This document shows positions 1 through 9,100 of a stretch of 37,042 bases of DNA, in pieces. Position numbers and translations under genes: made by a program. Below the pieces are notes generated by a model, which was given only the letters and a program-made list of their open reading frames with translations, did no database searches and was not told the origin of the DNA. Origin of the DNA: an uncultured Clostridium sp. (lineage in GTDB: Bacteria; Bacillota; Clostridia; Clostridiales; Clostridiaceae); contig NZ_CAAGHK010000077.1 of the NCBI RefSeq assembly GCF_900769625.1, forward strand, positions 1 to 37,042, read 5' to 3'. Every line of letters starts with the position of its first letter. Position 1 is the first letter of the stretch.

Positions 1-62
<62 letters not shown>

Positions 63-107
63 AGAGCGAAGTATTTGTACTATGTTATGTTTTTAATAAC
101 AGCATAT

Positions 108-183
108 GGGGGTTTAGCTCAGTTGGGAGAGCACCTGCCTTGCACGCAGGGGGTCAAGAGTTCGAATCTCTTTATCTCCACCA
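108..183 (+). tRNA. tRNA-Ala (anticodon TGC)
   Basis: This is a 76-base cloverleaf with an encoded CCA end. The anticodon loop CTTGCAC carries TGC, and the T-loop is TTCGAAT. It sits in the usual 16S-23S spacer position just after 16S. One oddity is that position 7 (T) faces position 66 (T), so the last acceptor-stem pair is a U-U mismatch. G3-U70, the alanyl-tRNA synthetase identity pair, is present. Confidence 0.95.
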
Positions 184-188
184 AATTT

Positions 189-217
189 AAGTTATGAAGT
201 AATTCATAACTTTTTTT
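189..217 (+). terminator. Intrinsic terminator after tRNA-Ala
   Basis: A 10-bp perfect stem (AAGTTATGAA / TTCATAACTT) with a 4-base loop runs into seven T residues. It lies 6 bases after the tRNA CCA end, so the 16S-tRNA-Ala transcript should end here, before any 23S gene. Confidence 0.85.
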
Positions 218-299
218 GTTATATAAAAATATATATTATAATTAGAGATAGATAATAAAAGTATTGATATAAAAATATTACTAAAATTTTATTTTAAAG

Positions 300-305
300 T
301 ATAAT
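300..305 (+). promoter_or_regulatory. Probable -10 box for niaR operon
   Basis: A perfect TATAAT lies 36 bases before the niaR start. A TTACTA 16 bases upstream is only a weak -35 match. I saw no clear inverted-repeat operator for the niacin repressor. Confidence 0.4.
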
Positions 306-341
306 ATAGATAGAAGTTTGTGTTTAGGAGGGTAGGTAGAA

Positions 342-854
342 ATGAATTCTATTGAGAGAAGAGATGACATAGTAAAATTACTGCTGGATAGTTTTTCACC
401 TATTAAAGGAACAGATATAGCAGAAAGATATAATGTCACTAGACAGGTAATAGTAAGAGATATAGCTATATTGAGAGCTAAGGGAATTAATATAATGGCA
501 ACTCCAGACGGGTATATAGTGAATAGAAACGATGGAAAAGTAAAGAAAATAATTGCGGTAAATCATAAGGAATGTGAAATGTTTGAAGAAATGAGTACAG
601 TAATTAAATATGGCGGAACTATAGAAGATGTAATAGTTGAACATCCCTTATATGGCGAAATAAAGGGGGTTCTTATGGTTAAAAACCTTAATGAACTAAA
701 TAAGTTTATTAATAAGTACAAAAATCAGAAGGGACGCTTATTATCGGTATTAACTAATGGAGTACATTTACATACTATAGCGGCAGATACTAATGAAGAT
801 ATTGAAGCAATCATAGCAGAATTAAAGGCAAAGAACTTTTTAGTTTCAGATTAG
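342..854 (+). CDS. niaR: Niacin-responsive transcriptional repressor NiaR (HTH-3H family)
   Basis: The 170-residue product has an N-terminal winged helix-turn-helix (about residues 5-60, with TDIAERYNVTRQVIVRD as the helix-turn-helix) and a C-terminal 3H domain. H75, E83, H142 and H144 keep the spacing of the metal-binding residues of the Thermotoga protein TM1602. In this family the 3H domain binds nicotinic acid and the protein represses NAD-synthesis or niacin-uptake genes. No NAD gene lies in the window, so its targets are elsewhere. The start follows GGAGGG. The next gene begins 12 bases after its stop, so it leads a probable three-gene operon with a flavoprotein. Confidence 0.9.
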   Translation: MNSIERRDDIVKLLLDSFSPIKGTDIAERYNVTRQVIVRDIAILRAKGINIMATPDGYIVNRNDGKVKKIIAVNHKECEMFEEMSTVIKYGGTIEDVIVEHPLYGEIKGVLMVKNLNELNKFINKYKNQKGRLLSVLTNGVHLHTIAADTNEDIEAIIAELKAKNFLVSD

Positions 855-866
855 GAGGAACTCAGA

Positions 867-2261
867 ATGGATTATGATGTATTGATTTTAGGTGGAGGAA
901 TAATAGGATGTGCAGTAGCATATGAACTTTCAAAATATAATATTAATATAGCTTTAATAGAAAAGGATTATGATGTTGCAAATGATATTTCCTTTGTAAA
1001 TACAGCAGTAATATATGATGGATCTGAAACTTCAGATTATGTGATGGCATCTCTTGAAAAGGAAGGAAGAAAACTTATTGAAGATCATTGCAAAAAATTT
1101 CAGATACCATATAAAAAAGTGGGTGCATTAAGAATCTCTAATAATGAATATGGTGATGAACGTTTAGAGAATATGTATAGCAGGGCAAAGGAAAGAGGTA
1201 TATCAGGAGTACATATTATAGATGAAGAAGCAATTAAGGACATAGAACCTAATTTAAAGGCAGAATATACTAAAGCATTATACTGTGAGAATACGGCTGT
1301 CATATCTCCTTATAATTTAGCCATATCTTATGCAGAAGTAGCTGCTGACAATGGAGTGAATTTTAGATTAGAAGAAAAGGTTATCGATATAAGAAACATT
1401 TCAAAGGGATTTAAAGTTACTACTAATAAAAATAAATTTACGTGTAAATTTGTAGTAAATACAATTCCAAATGAGATTTCCTCAGATGATAATGATGATA
1501 ACTCTAATTCAATAATAAGCAGAAAAATGAATTATATATTATTTAATGATAAGCTTGATAACCATATGAATAATATAATTATCAATGAAATAGATGAAAG
1601 TGCATTTATAATAGATATTCCTACTGCATCAAATGGAAGTCTGGTTGGAATTAAGGGATATGATTCATTAGATATGGAAAAAGGTATTAATTTATGTAAG
1701 AATATAATATCTGATATCGATAAACATACAGTAACTAATATATTTACAGAAACATATAGCAAGGATAGCGTAAGTATAGAGGAAAGCAAGCTTGAAGAAG
1801 GTTATATAAAAGTTAGAGGAAGCCATTATTCTAAAATAACTATTGCACCAGCGATTGCTCAGAAGATAGAAACTGTATTAAAGACGAATATGAATATAAT
1901 TGAGAAAAAAGATTATATAGATAAAAAACGTGAAATATATGTATTTAAGAATATGAGCAAGCAGGAAAGAAATGAAATCATAAAATTAGATTCGAGGTAT
2001 GGAAATATAATCTGTAGCTGTAACTGTATTTCTGAGGGTGAAATCGTTGATTGTATAAGAAGACCACTTGGTGCAAGAACTGTTGAGGGAGTCAAGAGAC
2101 GTACAGGAATTGGTCTAGGAAGTTGCAATGGTGCTTACTGTAATATGAAAATCATTAAGATTCTGGCTAGGGAAATGGATAAGAATATTTTAAGCATAGT
2201 TGATGATTCTATGGAATCTAAAGTTCTTGTTGGAAGAATAAAAGAATTTTCAGAGATTTAG
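867..2261 (+). CDS. FAD-dependent dehydrogenase with C-terminal BFD-type [2Fe-2S] domain (GlpA-like)
   Basis: The 464-residue protein begins with a Rossmann FAD-binding motif (GGGIIG, residues 9-14) of the DAO/glycerol-3-phosphate dehydrogenase type. It ends with a BFD-like domain whose four cysteines (C383, C385, C420, C425, as C-x-C and C-x4-C) should hold a [2Fe-2S] cluster. This architecture matches the large subunit of anaerobic glycerol-3-phosphate dehydrogenases in clostridia. The segment after the FAD motif, DVANDISFVNTAVIYDG, departs from the usual family sequence as I remember it, so the substrate is uncertain. It has an AGGAGG site and is followed 16 bases later by a shortened DUF1667 gene. 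No GlpB-type subunit is present. Confidence 0.75.
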   Translation: MDYDVLILGGGIIGCAVAYELSKYNINIALIEKDYDVANDISFVNTAVIYDGSETSDYVMASLEKEGRKLIEDHCKKFQIPYKKVGALRISNNEYGDERLENMYSRAKERGISGVHIIDEEAIKDIEPNLKAEYTKALYCENTAVISPYNLAISYAEVAADNGVNFRLEEKVIDIRNISKGFKVTTNKNKFTCKFVVNTIPNEISSDDNDDNSNSIISRKMNYILFNDKLDNHMNNIIINEIDESAFIIDIPTASNGSLVGIKGYDSLDMEKGINLCKNIISDIDKHTVTNIFTETYSKDSVSIEESKLEEGYIKVRGSHYSKITIAPAIAQKIETVLKTNMNIIEKKDYIDKKREIYVFKNMSKQERNEIIKLDSRYGNIICSCNCISEGEIVDCIRRPLGARTVEGVKRRTGIGLGSCNGAYCNMKIIKILAREMDKNILSIVDDSMESKVLVGRIKEFSEI

Positions 2262-2277
2262 TTAGGAGGATGCTGAA

Positions 2278-2508
2278 ATGAGTGAAAAAGATATTTTTAC
2301 TAGTTTAGTGAGAGTAAAAGGAAATCCTGATTACAAAGTAGTATCAGTAAAAAGCACTAAGCCCATTGAAAAGGAGCTATGGACAGAGCTTTCAAAGGTT
2401 TTGAGCAGGATTTATATAAGTACACCTATTAATATTGGTGATATTATCTGCAAAAATATAGTCAATAGCGGTATAGATATAGTCTGTACTAAAAAAATAG
2501 ATAATTAA
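2278..2508 (+). CDS. DUF1667-like protein, lacking the N-terminal cysteine-rich part
   Basis: This 76-residue protein matches from memory the C-terminal half of DUF1667, the small partner usually found after GlpA/GlpB-type flavoproteins. Recognisable stretches are KVVSVKSTKPIEKELW and ISTPINIGDIICKNI. Family members normally start with a cysteine-rich metal-binding section, which is absent. The start ATG has its own AGGAGG and lies only 16 bases after the upstream stop, so no hidden N-terminal extension fits. It may be a specialised short form or a decaying subunit. No terminator is obvious after it. Confidence 0.65.
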   Translation: MSEKDIFTSLVRVKGNPDYKVVSVKSTKPIEKELWTELSKVLSRIYISTPINIGDIICKNIVNSGIDIVCTKKIDN

Positions 2509-2676
2509 TAATTTATACTCAATATTAAATGTTTCTTATAAGTGGTTAAAAAATTGCAGAGTAAGTTTTTAAATAATTATTGAATTATAGCAGAGATAAA
2601 TTTTGCTCAAGATTGAATATTTAAATAAAATTATTAAAAATTATATCAGGTAGCAATTACAAAAATAGAAAACTAC

Positions 2677-2705
2677 TTGTAAAAGTTTTTAAATAGATAT
2701 ATACT
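2677..2705 (+). promoter_or_regulatory. Predicted sigma-A promoter of serS
   Basis: TTGTAA (2677-2682) and TATACT (2700-2705) are separated by 17 bases. Transcription would start near 2712, just before the T-box leader. The rest of the 2509-2676 gap shows no gene or strong hairpin. Confidence 0.5.
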
Positions 2706-2739
2706 ACTGATTAGGTAATATTTTAAATAGGCGTTATTA

Positions 2740-2968
2740 TAAAAGCTACGATTTATTAATATCTTCAGAGAGTCGGTGGTTGGTGTGAACCGATGATTAT
2801 TGTAAGTCTTTCCACTTTTAGAGCTGCTGGCGATAAGTCAGAAGGTTTATGCCCTTTATAGCATAGTTTAAAGAGGTCAGTATTTCATACTGGCAATTTA
2901 GGTGGCAACGCGGATTCTATTCGTCCTATTATGGTCTTTTTAGGCTATAATAGAGGCGAATTTTTTTA
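2740..2968 (+). ncRNA. T-box leader (serine) controlling serS
   Basis: The leader has the stem I elements AGAGAG and TTGGTGTGAACC, a probable specifier codon TCC at 2811-2813 (serine, followed by A as is usual) and the T-box antiterminator motif AGGTGGCAACGCGG at 2900-2913. A terminator hairpin follows, with arms 2919-2932 and 2947-2961 and a run of seven T. Uncharged tRNA-Ser would pair with the specifier and the T-box bulge, favour the antiterminator and allow serS expression. The exact 5' boundary and the specifier are my readings without folding software. A TCT lies nearby, but either codon is serine. Confidence 0.88.
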
Positions 2969-3006
2969 TACATTAATATTTAGAATAATAATTTTTGGAG
3001 GGTGTT

Positions 3007-4287
3007 ATGTTAGATTTAAAATTTGTTAGAGAAAATCCAGACATAGTAAAAGAAAATATTAAAAAGAAATTCCAGGAACATAAGTTACAACTTGTTGATG
3101 AAGTTATTGAACTTGATAAAGAAGCTAGAAAAGCTCAAACAGAAGCTGATGCATTAAGATCAAACAGAAAGACAGTTTCTAAACAAATTGGTGCATTAAT
3201 GGCACAAGGTAAAAAAGAAGAAGCTGAACAGCTTAAAGAACAAGTTAACAGGGATGCTGAAAGACTAGCAAATCTTGAAGCAGAAGAAAGCAGACTTCAA
3301 GAGGAAGTTAAAGAAAGAATGATGAAAATTCCAAACATAATTGACCCATCAGTTCCAATAGGAAAAGATGACAATGAAAATGTTGAAGTTGAAAAATTCG
3401 GTGAACCAGTAGTTCCTGATTTTGAAATACCATATCATACAGATATCATGGAAAAATTCAATGGAATTGACCTTGATAGTGCTAGAAAAGTTGCTGGTAG
3501 TGGATTCTACTACTTAATGGGAGATATTGCAAGACTTCATTCAGCAGTAATTTCATATGCTAGAGATTTTATGATCGACAGAGGATTTACATATGTTATA
3601 CCTCCTTTCATGATAAGAAGCAGCGTAGTTACAGGTGTTATGAGTTTCGAAGAAATGGGCGAAATGATGTATAAAATCGATGGAGAAGATTTATACTTAA
3701 TCGGAACAAGTGAACACTCAATGATTGGTAAATTCATAGATACCATTGTTGATGAAAAGACATTACCTCAAACATTAACAAGTTATTCACCATGTTTCAG
3801 AAAAGAAAAAGGATCTCACGGAATCGAAGAAAGAGGAGTTTACAGAATACATCAATTTGAAAAACAAGAAATGATAGTTGTATGTAAGCCAGAAGAAAGT
3901 AAAGAATGGTTCGATAAGTTATGGAAGAACACAGTTGATTTATTTAGATCATTAGATATTCCAGTAAGAACACTTGAATGCTGTTCTGGTGATTTAGCAG
4001 ACTTAAAGGTTAAGTCTATTGACGTAGAAGCTTGGTCTCCAAGACAAAAGAAATACTTCGAAGTTGGAAGCTGTTCAAATCTTTCAGATGCGCAAGCTCG
4101 TAGATTAAAGATTCGTGTAAATGGTGAAGATGGAAAGAAATACTTCCCTCATACATTAAACAATACAGTTGTTGCACCACCTAGAATGCTTATTGCCTTC
4201 TTAGAAAACAACTTAAATGAAGATGGAAGTATAAACATTCCAGAAGCTTTAAGACCATACATGGGTGGAAAAAGCATTATTAAATAA
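3007..4287 (+). CDS. serS: Seryl-tRNA synthetase
   Basis: The 426-residue class II synthetase charges tRNA-Ser with serine. It has the N-terminal long coiled-coil arm that grips the tRNA variable arm (about residues 30-105, rich in K, E, A and R) and the catalytic core with motif 2 around FRKEKGSHGIEERGVYRIHQF. The length is normal for bacterial SerRS. I place the start at ATG 3007 because GGAGGG (2997-3002) sits 4 bases before it. An in-frame TTG at 2995 lies upstream of that site and would leave it unused. It is controlled by the T-box leader and followed by its own terminator and four tRNA-Ser genes. Confidence 0.97.
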   Translation: MLDLKFVRENPDIVKENIKKKFQEHKLQLVDEVIELDKEARKAQTEADALRSNRKTVSKQIGALMAQGKKEEAEQLKEQVNRDAERLANLEAEESRLQEEVKERMMKIPNIIDPSVPIGKDDNENVEVEKFGEPVVPDFEIPYHTDIMEKFNGIDLDSARKVAGSGFYYLMGDIARLHSAVISYARDFMIDRGFTYVIPPFMIRSSVVTGVMSFEEMGEMMYKIDGEDLYLIGTSEHSMIGKFIDTIVDEKTLPQTLTSYSPCFRKEKGSHGIEERGVYRIHQFEKQEMIVVCKPEESKEWFDKLWKNTVDLFRSLDIPVRTLECCSGDLADLKVKSIDVEAWSPRQKKYFEVGSCSNLSDAQARRLKIRVNGEDGKKYFPHTLNNTVVAPPRMLIAFLENNLNEDGSINIPEALRPYMGGKSIIK

Positions 4288-4314
4288 TATTAGAAGATAA
4301 TATAATATGTTTAG

Positions 4315-4360
4315 CTGTGTGAAATAAAAGCAATTTTGTTTCACACAGTTCTTTTATTTT
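4315..4360 (+). terminator. Intrinsic terminator of serS
   Basis: CTGTGTGAAA (4315-4324) pairs with TTTCACACAG (4339-4348) and is followed by the T-rich TTCTTTTATTTT. Confidence 0.8.
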
Positions 4361-4404
4361 ATGCATATACAAAATTTATATATAAAAAAATTGTAGAAAA
4401 AATG

Positions 4405-4433
4405 TTGACATAAATTAATACTGTTGATATAAT
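4405..4433 (+). promoter_or_regulatory. Consensus promoter of the first tRNA-Ser pair
   Basis: A perfect TTGACA (4405-4410) and a perfect TATAAT (4428-4433) with 17-base spacing lie about 20 bases upstream of the first tRNA. A full-consensus promoter fits a heavily transcribed stable RNA. Confidence 0.9.
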
Positions 4434-4452
4434 AAATATTGTCATAAGGCAC

Positions 4453-4543
4453 GGAGAGATGGTCGAGTTGGTTTAAGGCACCGGTCTTGAAAACCGGCGT
4501 ACCTTCACGGGTACCTAGGGTTCGAATCCCTATCTCTCCGCCA
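4453..4543 (+). tRNA. tRNA-Ser (anticodon TGA), copy 1
   Basis: A 91-base class II tRNA with a long variable arm. The anticodon loop CTTGAAA carries TGA (4488-4490), reading UCN codons. The T-loop is TTCGAAT and the CCA end is encoded. It is co-transcribed with the tRNA-Ser(GCT) 45 bases downstream. Confidence 0.96.
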
Positions 4544-4588
4544 TTTTTTTTACAAAAAAATAAATTGGTAATATTTATGAGGGCATAT

Positions 4589-4679
4589 GGAGATTTACTC
4601 AAGTGGCTGAAGAGGCGCCCCTGCTAAGGGCGTAGGTCGGGCAACTGGCGCCCGGGTTCAAATCCCGGAATCTCCGCCA
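4589..4679 (+). tRNA. tRNA-Ser (anticodon GCT), copy 1
   Basis: A 91-base class II tRNA with a long variable arm and encoded CCA. The anticodon loop CTGCTAA carries GCT (4623-4625), reading AGC/AGU. No promoter is seen between it and the upstream tRNA-Ser(TGA). Confidence 0.96.
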
Positions 4680-4681
4680 GA

Positions 4682-4712
4682 AACATCTAGTTATACTAGA
4701 TGTTTTTTATTG
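4682..4712 (+). terminator. Terminator of the first tRNA-Ser pair
   Basis: AACATCTAGT and ACTAGATGTT form a 9-10 bp stem with a 3-base loop, followed by six T. Confidence 0.88.
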
Positions 4713-5051
4713 TATTTAAGAGTACTACAAGTTTGACTTGTGGTTCTGGAAAGCTTTTAGCTATGAGTATAAAAAAAGAATATTTTAAAAATACGCTGTT
4801 AATAATAAAATTCTATTAGAAAAAGTTTTGAATTATCAAAAATGAGTATTTGGAACAAATTAAATTTATACTGATTAACGAGATATATGAAAATAAAAAC
4901 GATAAGTTTTTATAGAGCCAAAAGTAATAGAAGTGAATGTAATAAATTGATATAAATTAAACTTTTAATATATATTTAATAAGAATAATTTAATATACCT
5001 TAATGTATAAAAAATATTGAAGAAAATATAAAAAAAAATGAAGAAAAAATG
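4713..5051 (+). other. Gene-free spacer between the two tRNA-Ser cassettes
   Basis: This AT-rich stretch has no plausible start plus ribosome site. The only structure I see is a small hairpin ACAAGT-TTG-ACTTGT (4727-4741) without a T tail. Confidence 0.6.
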
Positions 5052-5080
5052 TTGACAGAATTAAAGACCCTTGATATAAT
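5052..5080 (+). promoter_or_regulatory. Consensus promoter of the second tRNA-Ser pair
   Basis: TTGACA (5052-5057) and TATAAT (5075-5080) with 17-base spacing. Flanking bases match the first copy (AAAAAATG before the -35 box, AAATATTGTC after the -10 box), which marks this as a duplicated promoter. Confidence 0.9.
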
Positions 5081-5099
5081 AAATATTGTCGTGAGACAT

Positions 5100-5190
5100 G
5101 GAGAGATGGTCGAGTTGGTTTAAGGCACCGGTCTTGAAAACCGGCGTACCTTCACGGGTACCTAGGGTTCGAATCCCTATCTCTCCGCCA
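5100..5190 (+). tRNA. tRNA-Ser (anticodon TGA), copy 2
   Basis: Reads as identical to the copy at 4453-4543 over all 91 bases, with anticodon TGA at 5135-5137 and encoded CCA. It is the first gene of the second cassette. Confidence 0.96.
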
Positions 5191-5230
5191 TTTAAATAAA
5201 ATATAAGAACTCATTTTTTTGAGGGCACAT

Positions 5231-5321
5231 GGAGATTTACTCAAGTGGCTGAAGAGGCGCCCCTGCTAAGGGCGTAGGTCGGGCAACTGGCGCCCGGGTT
5301 CAAATCCCGGAATCTCCGCCA
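5231..5321 (+). tRNA. tRNA-Ser (anticodon GCT), copy 2
   Basis: Reads as identical to the copy at 4589-4679, with anticodon GCT at 5265-5267. The 40-base spacer from the preceding tRNA differs from the first cassette except for TGAGGGCA(T/C)AT next to the tRNA. Confidence 0.96.
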
Positions 5322-5323
5322 AA

Positions 5324-5354
5324 AACATCTAACTTTTGTTAGATGTTTTTTTGT
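5324..5354 (+). terminator. Terminator of the second tRNA-Ser pair
   Basis: AACATCTAAC and GTTAGATGTT form a 10-bp stem with a TTTT loop and a T-run. It has the same ACATCTA core as the first copy but a changed stem top. Confidence 0.88.
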
Positions 5355-5587
5355 TATATAAAGATAAATTAATCATTACTTTACGTATTCTATCATAGAA
5401 ATTTATAGTAATTAAATTAATTGGTTAATAGTAAACTAATATTTATATATAATCTAGTTATAGTTAATTAATGGTAGTAAAATGTTCTTAAAGAGTTATA
5501 TATTATAATATAAAGAGTTATTTTGTAGTAATTTATTTAAAATAAAGGCAATTTAAAAAGATAATCTTATTGATAATTTATTAATAG

Positions 5588-5593
5588 TATAAT
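5588..5593 (+). promoter_or_regulatory. Possible -10 box of the GNAT-addBA operon
   Basis: A perfect TATAAT lies 17 bases before the GNAT start. No good -35 hexamer stands at the right distance. The rest of 5355-5587 is AT-rich with nothing recognisable. Confidence 0.35.
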
Positions 5594-5609
5594 TAATTAG
5601 GGGGTTAAT

Positions 5610-6113
5610 ATGTTAAAAGGGGAAAAAATATATTTAAGACTGCTCGAACGAAAAGATATAGGAATATTACAGAATATATGTGATGATGAAAAAGTTAAAA
5701 GATACAATACTATATCTGGTGAAAATGAAAAAGAAGAAAAATCTAATTTTAGGAAAGCACTGAGCATAATAAATGAAAAAGAAGTCTTAGTAGGATTTAT
5801 AACTTACAAGGAAAGCAACTACTGCCAACATGTTTATTCGATAGGAATAACTATAGGAAGCAGATATTGGAACAGGGGATATGGACAAGATTCTATAAAA
5901 CTGCTTCTCAATTATTTATTTACTGAATTAAATGCAGTAAGAGTAGAGCTGGAAGTAATAGAGACAAATATCAGAGCTATTAAATGTTATAAAAAATGCG
6001 GATTTCTTGAAGAAGGAATAAGAAAAAATAAATGTTATCTTGATGGACAGTATGTAGATACTATAATTATGGGAATAATTAAAGATGACTTTGAGAAAAT
6101 GAGAGCGAAATAA
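5610..6113 (+). CDS. GNAT-family N-acetyltransferase (RimJ/RimL type)
   Basis: The 167-residue enzyme has the GNAT fold. The acetyl-CoA pyrophosphate loop is readable as RGYGQDSIKLLL (about residues 89-100), and the C-terminal motif NIRAIKCYKKCGF is typical of RimJ/RimL-like members. It would transfer an acetyl group from acetyl-CoA to an amine. The substrate (protein N-terminus, antibiotic or small metabolite) cannot be told from sequence. GGGGG precedes the ATG. It ends 16 bases before addB and probably shares its transcript, although no functional link is known to me. Confidence 0.85.
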   Translation: MLKGEKIYLRLLERKDIGILQNICDDEKVKRYNTISGENEKEEKSNFRKALSIINEKEVLVGFITYKESNYCQHVYSIGITIGSRYWNRGYGQDSIKLLLNYLFTELNAVRVELEVIETNIRAIKCYKKCGFLEEGIRKNKCYLDGQYVDTIIMGIIKDDFEKMRAK

Positions 6114-6129
6114 GAAAGGTGAGGGTAAA

Positions 6130-9100
6130 ATGAGTATCAGGTTTATTTATGGAAGGGCTGGAACAGGAAAAAGCACATGGTGCATAAATTGTATTAAAGA
6201 CAGCATTGCCAAAGGAGAAAATAATAAATTAATTCTTATAGTACCAGAGCAGTATACATTCAATACGGAAAATAGAATATTGAAATCTATAGGTGAGCCT
6301 GCTTTATTAAGAACTCAGGTCCTTAGTTTCAAAAAGATGGCCCATGAAGTATTTGAAGAGTGTGGAGGTCGTGTTAAGGAGATTATAAAGGAATCAGGAA
6401 GGAACATGCTAATCCATAAAGTTCTTAACGATAAAATTGAATCTCTAGAGTATTTCAGAAAAATATCCAGAGAGCAGGGATTTTATGAAATTGTATCTGA
6501 TGTAATATCAGAATTTAAAAAATATAGCGTAAATATCGATGCTCTGAGGGATATGGAAGAAAGTATTCAAGAACCTGAACTTTACAATAAAATAAAGGAA
6601 TTAGCTGTAATATATGAAGCCTTTAATGAAGAAATGAATGATGGATATATCGATGGTGATGATGAGCTTACACTCCTCAGCAGAAAGCTATTAGAAAATG
6701 ACATATATGCAGGTTCGGAAGTCTGGATTGATGAATTTAGTACATTCACTCCTCAGCAGCTGGAAATCATAAGACTTCTTGCAAAGAGGTGTACGAGAGT
6801 TAACATAACATTATGTGTTGATTATAGAAATGAGTCAAAAGAAAATCAGGATGTTACAGATGTATTTAACACTGTTAAGAATACTGAAAATAAGATTCTA
6901 AAGATAATGAAGGAAAATAATATTTCTTACGAAAAACCGATAGATTTAAATAATCCTAAGGGTGATAAAAAAATAAACAGATTTGTTAATTCTCCTGAGT
7001 TAGAACATATTGAAAAATACTTTTTCACCTATCCATTTAACTCATTTAAAGAAAGATGTGACAAAGTTAAATTATATAAGGCGAATAATATTTATGATGA
7101 AATTGAACGTGTGGCAAAAAGCATCAGTACCCTTATAAGAAGTGGCAAATACAGATATAAAGATATATCTGTTGTCTGTAGGAATATTGATGATTATGAA
7201 AAAATAACATCGGTAATTTTTAATGATTACAATATACCATATTTCTTAGATAAGAAAATTCAGCTGCTTGATAATCCACTGATAATATTGATTACATCAG
7301 CGTTTGAAATATTATTTAAAGACTGGTCTTACGAAAGTGTATTTAAGTATCTGAAGACTGGACTTACAGGAATGGAAAAGAGCAATATTGATATTCTTGA
7401 AAACTTTGTTTTAGAGTATGGAATAAAAGGATACAAGTGGTCGACTGACAATGAAATTGTGGGTGAAAACTGGATTAAGGATTCAGAAGGACATGTATCA
7501 GATGAAAACAATGTAGTTGCGGAAATTATGGAAGAAGTAAGACGTCCGCTTTTGATTTTCCATAAGAAGATTAAAGGAAAGCACAAGGTCAGCTATATAT
7601 GTAAAGCAATTTATGAATTCCTTATTGATATAGATGCATTTTCAAAAATTGATCAATGGATTGAAAAGTTTGATGAAATAGGATTAGAGGATAAAGTAAG
7701 GGAATACAGTCAGGTTGAAGAAATAGTTATAGATATTCTTGATCAGGCAGTTGATGTAATGGGAGATAAGGAGCTGGATTCATATGATTTCTTCAAGATT
7801 TTGAATTCAGGATTTACAAATGAAGAAATCGGAGTTATTCCAGTAGCTTTAGATCAGGTCAATATTGGTGATGTAGCAAGAATAAAGGGCAGGGACGTAA
7901 AGGTACTTTATATTGTAGGAATTAATGATGGTGTTCTGCCTTCTTCAAAAAAGGATGAAGGAATATTATCTGATAATGATAGAAATATTTTAAGCGAGAT
8001 GGGTGTAGATTTAGCTACAACTACAAGAAATAAGGTCTTTGAAGAACAGTTTCTTTTATATACAGCATTGACAATAAGCAGTGATTATCTGATGCTTTCA
8101 TATCCTATGGCAGATTTTGAAGGTAAATCTCTCAGACCATCAATTGTCATTCCAAGAATAAAGAAGATACTTCCGAATCTTGTGGAGGAAAGTGCATTGT
8201 ACGATCTTTCAGGCAAAAGGGATAATTTAGATAAAGTAGTATCGCCAATTCCAACTTTTAATGATCTTATACTTGCCATGAGAAAAAGCTGTGATGAAGA
8301 GGAAGTTGAAGATTATTGGAGAGAGGTCTACAAGTGGTTTAAAGAAGATGAGGAATATGAATATAAAGTTAAGAATATATTCAAGGGCCTCGATTATTCA
8401 AATCTGAAAAATATGGTCAATAGAAGTAATCTTAGAAAATTATATGCTAATGATGACGGAAAATTAATGTTCAGTGTTTCTAGATTAGAGAAATATGCAG
8501 AATGTCCATTTTCATATTTTGTACAATATGGACTTAAGGCAAAGAATAGAAAGATTTATGAATTTACTCCTCCAGATTTAGGATCTTTTGTTCATGATAT
8601 TTTAGATTTATTTACTAACAAAGTAAAAAAAGAAGGTATCTTATGGTCTGAGCTTAATAATGAGAAGTGTAAGAGCATGGTTTCAGAACTTATTGATATG
8701 AGACTTAACGAACAGACAAATTCAATCCTGAATAGCAGCAAGAGGTTTAAATATCTGTCACAAAGGTTTAAAAGAGTAATTTCTAAATCGGTAACAGTCA
8801 TGGCTGAGCAGATTGGAAAGGGCCAATTTGAGGTATTCAAAACTGAATTTAACTTTGGAGATTATAAGAGTGGTGAAGCTGTAATGCTTAACTTAGCAGA
8901 TGATGAAAAAGTATATCTTCAAGGAAGGATAGACAGAATAGATACCCTTGAACTTGATGGTCAGACTTATGTAAGAATTATTGATTATAAGACTGGTGCA
9001 AAGAAATTTGATTTAAATGAGTTATATTATGGACTTCAGATGCAACTTTTAGTTTACCTTGATGCAATAATTAAAAATTCTAAATATATTCTGGAAAAAC

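Noticed and set aside
4354..4602. 82-codon minus-strand frame over the tRNA-Ser genes
   Set aside because: Produced by reading the complement of a tRNA, a common false annotation.
4453..5354. Repeat pair considered as a CRISPR array or mobile element
   Set aside because: The repeats are tRNA genes with their promoters. There are only two units, and no inverted ends or transposase.
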